From assembly GCF_024295805.1 (NCBI RefSeq), contig NZ_JANCLX010000003.1, positions 367,597-431,596 of the forward strand: 64,000 bases of DNA, read 5' to 3'. Under the pieces are notes generated by a model. That model saw only the letters and a program-made list of their open reading frames with translations. It made no database searches and was not told where the DNA came from. Shown piece by piece: positions 44,955-52,089 of the stretch (position 1 is the stretch's first letter; every line of letters begins with the position of its first letter). This DNA comes from Streptomyces cucumeris (lineage in GTDB: Bacteria > Actinomycetota > Actinomycetes > Streptomycetales > Streptomycetaceae). Made by a program: the position numbers and the translations under genes.

Positions 44955-45893
44955 TCAGGGGCGGAAGGTGCGGCGGTAGGCATCGGGCGGGACGCCGACG
45001 CTGCGGTGGAAGTGGCGGCGCAGGGTGGTGGCGGTGCCCATGCCCGTGGCGGCGGCAATGGTGTCCACGGTGGCGTTGGTGGTCTCCAGTAGCTCCTGGG
45101 CGTGGCGGATGCGCTGGGCGTGGAGCCATTGCAGTGGTGTGGTGCCGGTGAGGTGCTTGAAGTGGCGGCCGAGGTGGCGGGAGCTCATACGGGCCTGGCG
45201 GGCCAGATCCTCCACGGTGAGCGGTTGGTCCAGCCGCTCCAGCGCCCAGGGGAAGAGCCCGTCCAGCGGATGGTTGCTGCCCGGGGCGGGGAGGGGGGTG
45301 GCGATGAACTGGGCCTGGCCGCCGTCGCGATGGGGTGGGATGACCAGACGTCGGGCGATCTTGTTGGCGTCGGCCGAGCCGTGGTCGAGGCGGACCAGGT
45401 GCAGGCACAGGTCCATGGCGGCGGCCTTGCCCGCGGAGGTGAGGACGTCGCCGTTGTCGACGTAGAGGACGTCCGGATCGACGGTGGCCGCCGGGTGGCG
45501 CCGGGCCAGCTCATCGGTGTGGGCCCAGTGCGTGGTGGCGCGCCTGCCGTCGAGCAGTCCCGCCGCGCCGAGGACGAAGGCACCCGTGCACAGCGAGGCC
45601 ACCCGGGCACCGGCCTCATGGGCGGCACGTACCGCCTCGACCAGCTCGGCGGGCGGTTCGCGGTCGGTGTCGGCCCAGCCGGGGACGATCACCGTGTCCG
45701 CCTGTGCGAGGTGGTCGAATCCGTGGTCGGGTTCGAGACGGAAACGGCCGACGTGTACCGGACCGCTTCCGCAGAGGGTGAAGTCGTACCAGGGATCCAC
45801 GATGTGGGTCAGGTCGGATCCGAAGATCTCGACGGCCACGGACAGTTCGTAGTGGAGCATGCCGTCGGTGACGGCGAGGGCGACAGCAGCCAT
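44955..45893 (-). CDS. GlxA/AraC-family transcriptional regulator with DJ-1/PfpI-like domain
   Basis: 312 aa from ATG 45893. The N-terminal amidase-like domain shows VALAVTDGMLHYELSVAVEIFGSDL, DTVIVPGWAD and RVASLCTGAFVLGAAGLLDGRRATTHW, the nucleophile elbow region. The C-terminal ~100 residues are the AraC helix-turn-helix pair: EDLARQARMSSRHLGRHFKHLTGTTPLQWLHAQRIRHAQELLETT. Such regulators usually control a divergent oxidoreductase. ATG 45914 is also in frame but would place the inverted repeat inside the gene. It is divergent from the saccharopine dehydrogenase-like gene. Confidence 0.9.
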   Translation of the reverse strand: MAAVALAVTDGMLHYELSVAVEIFGSDLTHIVDPWYDFTLCGSGPVHVGRFRLEPDHGFDHLAQADTVIVPGWADTDREPPAELVEAVRAAHEAGARVASLCTGAFVLGAAGLLDGRRATTHWAHTDELARRHPAATVDPDVLYVDNGDVLTSAGKAAAMDLCLHLVRLDHGSADANKIARRLVIPPHRDGGQAQFIATPLPAPGSNHPLDGLFPWALERLDQPLTVEDLARQARMSSRHLGRHFKHLTGTTPLQWLHAQRIRHAQELLETTNATVDTIAAATGMGTATTLRRHFHRSVGVPPDAYRRTFRP

Positions 45894-45927
45894 GTCCGAA
45901 ACTGTACGCGGCATGTCGTTTCCGACA
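45893..45927. promoter_or_regulatory. Inverted repeat in the GlxA/saccharopine dehydrogenase promoter
   Basis: TGTCCGAAAC (45893-45902) and GTTTCCGACA (45918-45927) form a 9-of-10 inverted repeat with a 15-nt spacer. Position at the regulator start suggests autoregulation and control of the divergent gene. Confidence 0.45.
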
Positions 45928-46020
45928 CTCGTGAGGGGTGCCGCCGCACGGACAGGATGTGGGTGTCAGACCGCGGCGGCTCGACATCGCGGCGGGCGTT
46001 CGAGTGCACAGGAGAGTGTC

Positions 46021-47064
46021 ATGGGGTCAGGTCAGCTGGTGGCGGTGTTCGGCGCGTACGGTCACACCGGGCGGTTCGTGGTCGCGGAGCTTGCCGCGCG
46101 TGGGTTCGTGCCGGTGCTGTCCGGGCGCAACGCGCAGCCGTTGGAGGAACTGGCCCGCGAGCACCGGCTGGAGGCCCGGGTGGCATCGGTCGAGGACCCG
46201 GCTTCGCTGGACCGGGCCCTGGCGGGCACGGCGGCGGTCATCAACTGCGCCGGCCCCTTCGCCTCGACCACCGGCCCCGTCATCGAGGCCGCGCTCCGCA
46301 CGGGCATCCCCTACCTGGACGTGGCCGCCGAGCTCGAGGCCAACCTCGACACCTTCGCCCACTACCGCGAGCGGGCCCGGGAGGCGGGCGCGGTGATCGT
46401 CCCGGCCATGGCCTTCTTCGGCGGCCTCGGCGACCTGCTGGCCACCGCGGCGATGGGCGACTGGACCGAGGCCGACGAGGCCCACATCGTCTACGGGCTC
46501 AGCAGCTGGCACCCCACCACCGGCACCCGGCTGTCGGGCGCGGTCTCCCGCGAGCGGCGCGGCGACCACCGCCTGCGCTACAGCGGCGGACAGTGGGAGC
46601 GCCGCACCGACGCCGCGCCCACCCTGGAGTGGGCCTTCCCGGAACCGATGGGCCCCCGGCAGGTGATCGGGGAGTTCACGATGGCGGACGTCGTCACCGT
46701 TCCCCAGCATCTGTCCATCCCCGAGGTGACCACCTACATGAGCGCCGAGGCGGTCCGCGACATCGCGGATTCCCACACACCGGCCCCGACCGCCGCCGAC
46801 GAGAGCGGGCGCTCCGACCAGACCTTCCTCGTCGACGTGGTCGTGCGCTCCGGCGGAGCCGAACGCCGGGCCACGGCCGCCGGCCAGGACATCTACGCCG
46901 TCACCGCACCCCTCGTCGCCGAGGCCCTCGAGCGCGTCCTGACCGGCCGCACCAAGGCCGTCGGCGTCGTCACCGCCGGCGAGGTCTTCGATGCCCCCGA
47001 CTTCCTCCGGGCGCTCGCCCCGCATTTCGCGCTCGACCTGCACCCGCAGCAGCAGAACGCCTGA
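46021..47064 (+). CDS. Saccharopine dehydrogenase-like NAD(P)-binding protein
   Basis: 347 aa. The N-terminal Rossmann fold has VAVFGAYGHTGRFVVAELAARGFVPVLSGRN, and AVINCAGPFASTTGPVIEAAL is the family's second signature. The central part, ending YMSAEAV, is the dimerisation domain of the saccharopine dehydrogenase/trans-acting enoyl reductase group. True substrate unknown; probably an NADPH-dependent reductase. Divergent from the GlxA-family regulator, which likely controls it. The ATG follows GAGAGTGTC. It ends next to the convergent VOC gene. Confidence 0.85.
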   Translation: MGSGQLVAVFGAYGHTGRFVVAELAARGFVPVLSGRNAQPLEELAREHRLEARVASVEDPASLDRALAGTAAVINCAGPFASTTGPVIEAALRTGIPYLDVAAELEANLDTFAHYRERAREAGAVIVPAMAFFGGLGDLLATAAMGDWTEADEAHIVYGLSSWHPTTGTRLSGAVSRERRGDHRLRYSGGQWERRTDAAPTLEWAFPEPMGPRQVIGEFTMADVVTVPQHLSIPEVTTYMSAEAVRDIADSHTPAPTAADESGRSDQTFLVDVVVRSGGAERRATAAGQDIYAVTAPLVAEALERVLTGRTKAVGVVTAGEVFDAPDFLRALAPHFALDLHPQQQNA

Positions 47065-47088
47065 TCCCGCCCGCGAGTGCGCCCGGTC

Positions 47089-47487
47089 TCAACGGGCGAA
47101 CTTCTCCATGGCCGCCTGGGTGACCGGGGTGAAGAAGTTGACGAGGTTGCCGTCAGGGTCACGGAACAGCAGCGACCGGTTGCCCCAGGGCATCGTGGTC
47201 GGCTCGTTGACGAAGTCGGACACGAAGCCGGTCAGGTTCTCGTACACGCGGTCCACGTCATCGACCAGGAACTCGATGATCACGCTGTGGTTGTCGGCCG
47301 GGCGGGAAGAGCCCGGCGCGAACAGCGGGACGGTACGTGTGCTCGCGATGGCGAGGGTGGCGCCGGGCGTCTTGAGTTCGGCGAAGTCCTCGGTGGCCCA
47401 GGCCGCCGAGACCCCGGTGGCCTTCTCGTAGAACGAGACGAGGCGTGCGACATCACCGGTGATGACCCGGATCGAGACGAAGTCCAT
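47089..47487 (-). CDS. VOC (glyoxalase/bleomycin resistance) family protein
   Basis: 132 aa, a single glyoxalase-like domain pair: MDFVSIRVITGDVARLVSFYEKATGVSAAW, then DHSV-type NHSVIIEFLVDDVDRVYENL and LLFRDPDGNLVNFFTP. VOC proteins bind metal and act on varied small molecules or sequester drugs; here the activity cannot be stated. GGGAGAG lies upstream of the ATG at 47487. It is divergent from the YafY regulator, with a strong operator-like repeat between them. Confidence 0.88.
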   Translation of the reverse strand: MDFVSIRVITGDVARLVSFYEKATGVSAAWATEDFAELKTPGATLAIASTRTVPLFAPGSSRPADNHSVIIEFLVDDVDRVYENLTGFVSDFVNEPTTMPWGNRSLLFRDPDGNLVNFFTPVTQAAMEKFAR

Positions 47488-47546
47488 GATGCTCTCCCTG
47501 GATGCGTGAGATGCGTTGAGCCGTTGCACCTCGGACGCTAGAACAC

Positions 47547-47571
47547 ATACTGGACAGATTCCGTCCAGTAT
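47547..47571. promoter_or_regulatory. Probable YafY-type operator
   Basis: A perfect 9-bp inverted repeat, ATACTGGAC and GTCCAGTAT with a seven-base spacer, in the short divergent promoter between the VOC gene and the WYL regulator. It is the only strong palindrome there and lies 18 bp before the regulator start. Confidence 0.7.
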
Positions 47572-47589
47572 TCGCGCTAGCCTCGGAAC

Positions 47590-48612
47590 ATGTCCCGACC
47601 CACCGGCCGCGTGCTCACGCTCCTGGAACTGCTGCAGTCGGGCGGCACCCGGACGATGGCCGAACTCGCCGACCGGCTCGGCGTGGACGGACGCACCGTG
47701 CGGCGATACGTGGACCAGCTGATCGACCTCGACGTACCCGTCGAGGCGGTGCGCGGCCGCTACGGCGGCTACCGCCTCGCCCCCGGCTACCGCGTACCTC
47801 CGCTCATGCTCAGCGACGACGAGGCGCTCGCCGTACTGCTCGGACTGGTCGCCGGCCGCCGAACGGGGTTGATGACGACGACAGCCACCGCGAGCGAAAC
47901 GGCGGCGGCCAAGATCCGGCGGGTACTGCCCGAGCGCCTCGCCCGCCGGCTCGCCACGGTCCTGGAATCCCTCGCCTTCACGGAACCGTCCGGCGAGTTC
48001 GCCACCCCCGACGCCGGGGTCCTGCTCACCGTCGCCGATGCGGTGCGTCACCGCCGACCGGTCTCGATCAGGTACACCGACCGCGACGGCCGCCGCAGCG
48101 ACCGCACCCTGCACCCGTACGGACTCGTGGCCCATTCGGGCCGGTGGTACGTCACCGGTACGGATCCCGGGATCGGGGAGGACGAGGACCGTACCTTCCG
48201 GCTCGACCGCATCACGGACGCCAGAACCCTTCCCGGGTCGTTCGAGGCACCCGCCGGAGTGGACCCGGCTCAGCGTGTCCTGTCCGGGTTCGCCACCGCG
48301 GCGTACCGGCACGAGGTGACCTTGCGGATCCACGGAACGGTCGAGCAGATCCGCACCCGCTTTCCGGCTGGCGTCGCGAGCGTGGAGGACCCCGCCTCTG
48401 CACCCGGCACGGCCCCTGCGACCGAGCGCTGGCGGCACGTGGAACTACGGGCGGAGCGACTCGACTGGCTGCCCCCGCTCCTCGCCGCCCTCGACCGGCC
48501 GTTCATCATCGAGCGCCCCGACGAACTGCGCGACCTCGTCATCGCACTCGCCGACCGCCTCGCGACCCGCGCCCGTGCGCACGGCGACCAGGAGGAAGGC
48601 CCCGTCCCCTGA
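47590..48612 (+). CDS. YafY-family transcriptional regulator (HTH-11, WYL domain)
   Basis: 340 aa. N-terminal DeoR-like winged helix (RVLTLLELLQSGGTRTMAELADRLGVDGRTVRRYVDQL), then a WYL domain (VSIRYTDRDGRRSDRTLHPYGLVAHSGRWYVTG) that senses ligands or nucleic acids, and the C-terminal WCX part. It very likely regulates the divergent VOC gene and itself. ATG 47590 follows the repeat described at 47547 and gives the normal length. Ends just before a hairpin terminator. Confidence 0.92.
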   Translation: MSRPTGRVLTLLELLQSGGTRTMAELADRLGVDGRTVRRYVDQLIDLDVPVEAVRGRYGGYRLAPGYRVPPLMLSDDEALAVLLGLVAGRRTGLMTTTATASETAAAKIRRVLPERLARRLATVLESLAFTEPSGEFATPDAGVLLTVADAVRHRRPVSIRYTDRDGRRSDRTLHPYGLVAHSGRWYVTGTDPGIGEDEDRTFRLDRITDARTLPGSFEAPAGVDPAQRVLSGFATAAYRHEVTLRIHGTVEQIRTRFPAGVASVEDPASAPGTAPATERWRHVELRAERLDWLPPLLAALDRPFIIERPDELRDLVIALADRLATRARAHGDQEEGPVP

Positions 48613-48633
48613 GATGCCACCGCCCGTGGCATC
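48613..48633. terminator. Hairpin between convergent YafY and methyltransferase genes
   Basis: GATGCCAC and GTGGCATC with a five-base loop give a perfect 8-bp stem, flanked by the further matching CCCTGA and TCAGGG. It serves both converging genes. Confidence 0.75.
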
Positions 48634-48639
48634 GGGCAC

Positions 48640-49182
48640 TCAGGGCTTCCGGTGCACGGAAACGGCGTACTTCCCGTCGGCGTAAGGATCACGGGACCAC
48701 GTCGCGTACCTGGCCTCCAGGGTGAGCCCCGCCGCGCGGCAGTGCGCGTCGTGGTCGTCCAGCGTGTAACCGCGGTCCAGGGCGAAACCCGCGACGAGAC
48801 GGCCGCCCGGACGCACATGGGCCGCCGCCCCGGCCACCAGGGCCGGTTCCGTTCCCGGCGGGGTGAACAGGGGGACATTGCCCGCCAGCACGACGACATC
48901 GAACGACAACGCCAGGTCGAGGTGGACAAGGTCCTCCTGATACCAGCGGATCTCCGGCGCCAGCCGCCGGGCGGTGGCGAGCATCGACCCATCGGTGTCC
49001 ACGCCCACCACCTCGATCCCGTGACGCACCAGCTCAATGGCCACCCGTCCGGTGCCGCACCCCGCGTCGAGGACCGTGCTGGGCCCGAAGGAGCGGACCA
49101 GCGCGGCTTCACCGTGAATGTCCCCACCCTCGGCGGCGATGCGGTCGAACCGCGACTGGTACTCGTCACCGTTCCACGTCAT
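48640..49182 (-). CDS. Class I SAM-dependent methyltransferase
   Basis: 180 aa, a minimal Rossmann methyltransferase. SAM motif VLDAGCGTGRVAIELVRHGIEVVGVDTDGSML near residue 33, then DVVVLAGNVPLFTPPG and GGRLVAGFALDRGYTLDDHDAHCRAAGL. The substrate is unknown; the C-terminal part (TLEARYATWSRDPYADGKYAVSVHRKP) resembles small-molecule methyltransferases. No partner gene points to a pathway. Start ATG 49182. Confidence 0.87.
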   Translation of the reverse strand: MTWNGDEYQSRFDRIAAEGGDIHGEAALVRSFGPSTVLDAGCGTGRVAIELVRHGIEVVGVDTDGSMLATARRLAPEIRWYQEDLVHLDLALSFDVVVLAGNVPLFTPPGTEPALVAGAAAHVRPGGRLVAGFALDRGYTLDDHDAHCRAAGLTLEARYATWSRDPYADGKYAVSVHRKP

Positions 49183-49462
49183 GCGGCCAGAGTGTCATAC
49201 GCATGGACGCGCGCGAGGACCCGGCGTCGCACGCCACTTGCCGCTCCAGGCCCGCCCGAGGAAGCAACGGCCCAGCACCTCGCTTTGGACACACCCATGT
49301 TGGTGTGCCGGGGCTCTCCCTCGGTACGCACTTTCCCCCTATCCGCCAGAAAGGAAGCCCGCGTCGAACCAGACCCGCCTCTCCGCAAGTCGCACAGGGG
49401 TCCCGTGAGTTGCTCTCGATAAGCTGTTCGGGTTGTGGTTCGGCTCTGGGGGAGAAGCAGCA

Positions 49463-51055
49463 GTGGCAGACGTACACGTCAAATCAGACCAGTTAGTGGG
49501 CATTTCCGGCGGTTTCAACAAGCACATGAACTTCCTCGTGGAGGTCGTCAACGCCTTGGTAGTGGCGTTGGGGGCTTCCAAAGGCATGGCCGGCGATGAC
49601 GAGGGGGGACGCAACTTCGCGAAGTTGTACCAGGGTGCCGCACGTGAAGCAGTGTTTCAGATGGCTTTCTCCACGTACACCATGGGCAACCTCTCCGCCA
49701 ACGTGATGCAAATGGCCTTCGACTTCCTGCGGACGGACAGCAAGGTCGCAGCATCGATGCTGAACAAGTTCTCGCCGGACGAAGCCATCAATATGCTCAG
49801 AAGTCCAGCTCCGAGTCAGTGCGACCCGACCGGCAGTGAGGATGACCTCCCGGAAGTCGTCGACAAAGAGACCTGGTGGGACGACTTCACCACGACAGGG
49901 CCGCGCGGAAACCCGAGCAGGGCCAAGGAGGCAGGGAAAGCTTGGCGTAAAGCTGGGGAACTACTGGATGAGACGCGAATCAGCGCGCAGACAGGCCAGC
50001 AGATACTGGTCAAGGACTGGGCCGGACAAGCAGTCACGGGATTTGTCAGCTACTTCGACATCTTCATAGGCAGGGGTGACCGCCCCTCAAAAACAACTCA
50101 GAACGAGGCACTGTTGGCGAATATCGCCACGGCTTGCCATGAGATTGCGGACTCCTGCGACGCCTACGCCGGGCACGTGGAGGACGCCAAGAACGATAAG
50201 CTGTGGTCTCCCCCCGATTCCGTGTATGACAACGACAACGACCATGGCCTCAACGAGGCAGTCTGCGCCGACACGAAGATCAACGGGTTGGGACGGATTC
50301 CAGGAATTCTCGACGGATCGGGCCGCCGGGCGAAGCTGCCCGAACCTTCAGCTCCCTGGGACCCGGGCCTCCCGTCCATCTTCCCGGCGCCTCCCTTGCG
50401 TGTGCCGATGCCCGCGATCCCGGTGGCAGCGAAGGCTCCGGGCGGAACCCCGGGCCCAAGCAGCGTCTTGCTAGCGTTCTACGAGCGACCTGACCATCTG
50501 AAGCCAAAACCGCCACGCCCCGGCGTGAACCCCAAGGGCCCGATCCCCCCGGAGCCCGGCGCGAAGAGATTGAGCCCAGCGGAGCAGGCCCGTTTCCGTA
50601 AGTGGATGTCCGGCCTCCATCAACACGACTTCGCTAACAATCGAACCGAGAAGGACCCAGCCAACCGCTATCAGGCCGATACCGCGGGCTATCCTGAGTA
50701 CGATCTTCCCTTGCCACCTGACGGAGGCAAGAAGAACGTCCAGCAAGCGGATGGACTGCGAGCAGAAGACGGATACGCTCTCGACGCCAAGTATGTCAAG
50801 AAGCCGAATTCATGCGAATCGCCACGCACACTGGAAAAGCTCCAACTCCCCGACGACGTTAAGAAGCCATGGGAAATCAGCAACCATGGGGGTGATAACC
50901 GTGAGATCAGGGACTACGGTCGCGCGATCAATGCTGATGGAAGCAAGGTCAAAGGCCTCGAAGTCATCACGAACGGCCCGGAAACCATGGCGTATTGGCA
51001 GTACCTGATGGCAAAACAGGGCGTGCCGGGAAGCGTTCGGTACCACCCCGGTTAG
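49463..51055 (+). CDS. Polymorphic toxin: WXG-like N-terminus and restriction-endonuclease-fold C-terminal toxin (Tox-REase-2 type)
   Basis: 530 aa. Residues ~1-250 form long helices of the WXG100/LXG type, consistent with type VII (ESX) export. A Pro-rich linker (about 285-370) leads to a C-terminal domain with AGYPEYDLPLPPDGG, ADGLRAEDGYALDAKYVKKPNSC and a last motif KGLEVITNG, YWQYLMAKQGV. This resembles the restriction-endonuclease-fold toxin-2 domain; Asp441 and Lys443 of ALDAKYV would be the nuclease site. GTG 49463 with GGGGGAGAAG upstream; codon 11 is TTA (49493). GC content and codon use look lower than neighbours, suggesting transfer. Immunity gene follows. Confidence 0.85.
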   Translation: MADVHVKSDQLVGISGGFNKHMNFLVEVVNALVVALGASKGMAGDDEGGRNFAKLYQGAAREAVFQMAFSTYTMGNLSANVMQMAFDFLRTDSKVAASMLNKFSPDEAINMLRSPAPSQCDPTGSEDDLPEVVDKETWWDDFTTTGPRGNPSRAKEAGKAWRKAGELLDETRISAQTGQQILVKDWAGQAVTGFVSYFDIFIGRGDRPSKTTQNEALLANIATACHEIADSCDAYAGHVEDAKNDKLWSPPDSVYDNDNDHGLNEAVCADTKINGLGRIPGILDGSGRRAKLPEPSAPWDPGLPSIFPAPPLRVPMPAIPVAAKAPGGTPGPSSVLLAFYERPDHLKPKPPRPGVNPKGPIPPEPGAKRLSPAEQARFRKWMSGLHQHDFANNRTEKDPANRYQADTAGYPEYDLPLPPDGGKKNVQQADGLRAEDGYALDAKYVKKPNSCESPRTLEKLQLPDDVKKPWEISNHGGDNREIRDYGRAINADGSKVKGLEVITNGPETMAYWQYLMAKQGVPGSVRYHPG

Positions 51056-51078
51056 AACGACCGAAGAGAGAGCGATCA

Positions 51079-51522
51079 ATGACTCCCGATGAAGCCGCAC
51101 TCGTCATCACGAACTACTACTTCGCCCCAGCTGAAGGTGAGCAGTGGCAGGTTACTCCTGAACGATTCGCCCAGGAAGCCGAGGATCGGTGGCCCAATTG
51201 CACAACCAACACTGCTGCGAGCGAAGTCAGCACTGGCCTGGAAGTTGAGTTTGCGATGACCTTCAGCAACGAGGCCGAACGGCATGGGGCTTACAACCCA
51301 AGCCACGGGCTAAGTCTCTACGGTCACACAGCTTTGGACGCAGCCGAGTTCATGTCCTGGTTTGTCACCATGCTCGAGCCCGACTTGCGTGTCCTGTTCA
51401 ACAACGCGGAGTCCATCGAGGACGGCGACTACGACGACCACGTTCTGCCGCGTTCGATGGGCGTGCGGCCCATGGCCGAGGCATTGGCCACGCATCTGGC
51501 CGGAGCGCTCCTCGAGGAGTGA
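51079..51522 (+). CDS. Probable immunity protein for the upstream REase-fold toxin
   Basis: 147 aa. No family was recognised. It is acidic (many Glu/Asp, DYDDHVLPRS), without signal peptide or helix spanning the membrane. It starts 23 bp after the toxin stop, in the same direction, with a GAGAGAG ribosome site. Position and acidity fit a cytoplasmic antidote. The sequence MTPDEAALVITNYYFAPAEGEQWQVTPERFAQEAEDRW could be a family signature. It shares the lower GC look of the toxin gene. Confidence 0.72.
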   Translation: MTPDEAALVITNYYFAPAEGEQWQVTPERFAQEAEDRWPNCTTNTAASEVSTGLEVEFAMTFSNEAERHGAYNPSHGLSLYGHTALDAAEFMSWFVTMLEPDLRVLFNNAESIEDGDYDDHVLPRSMGVRPMAEALATHLAGALLEE

Positions 51523-51667
51523 AGCCGTCGGCGGCAGCCTGGGGGGACCTGGATTCGCGGCGGGCCAACCGACAGAACGGGACGCACGATGAAAGATCGC
51601 CTACCGTGACTGGTTGTCCGAGCCTCCGCGCTACCGGCAAAGACACAGCCCACCTCTGAGGAGCACG

Positions 51668-51979
51668 TTGTTCGACCTCATCGTCATCATCCGGGTCTCC
51701 GAGGGCGCAAGCATCGATCCTGTTGCCGACGCCCTGTCCCGGATGCGTCCCTTGTGCCTGGCAGAAGACGGCTGCGTCAGCTGGGAGGCGTACCAGTCAC
51801 ACCAGGACCCCCACCGCTTCGTCCTGGTCGAGCACTGGGCCAGCCGCGCCGACTGGGAGGCACACGACGCCGGTGACGCCATCCAGAAGATCTACATCCC
51901 GGAGATCATGCCGCACATCGAGCGCGAAGTGCATCCGAGCATGCGCGTGCATCGCCCGCACGAAGCGGTGACCGAGTGA
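51668..51979 (+). CDS. ABM-family quinol/antibiotic biosynthesis monooxygenase
   Basis: 103 aa, a single antibiotic biosynthesis monooxygenase domain: FDLIVIIRVSEGASIDPVADALSRMRPLCLAEDGCVSWEAYQSHQDPHRFVLVEHWASRADWEAHDA, then HIERE near the end. These small ferredoxin-like proteins oxidise quinones or aromatic compounds without cofactor. TTG 51668 with GAGGAG four bases upstream is chosen; no in-frame ATG or GTG lies near. It is followed by a strong terminator. Confidence 0.82.
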   Translation: MFDLIVIIRVSEGASIDPVADALSRMRPLCLAEDGCVSWEAYQSHQDPHRFVLVEHWASRADWEAHDAGDAIQKIYIPEIMPHIEREVHPSMRVHRPHEAVTE

Positions 51980-51983
51980 ATCC

Positions 51984-52021
51984 GTCACGGGTGTCCGACC
52001 GGCTCGGCGGACACCCGTGAC
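51984..52021. terminator. Strong bidirectional terminator
   Basis: A perfect 14-bp inverted repeat (GTCACGGGTGTCCG, ten-base loop, CGGACACCCGTGAC) begins 5 bp after the monooxygenase stop and lies before the convergent exonuclease-TerD gene. Confidence 0.88.
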
Positions 52022-52089
52022 CGGGAGCGCCCAGCCGCGAGTCCGGGTGCGCGACGACGGGCTCGGATCTCCCGGAGAACGCCCGTGGG

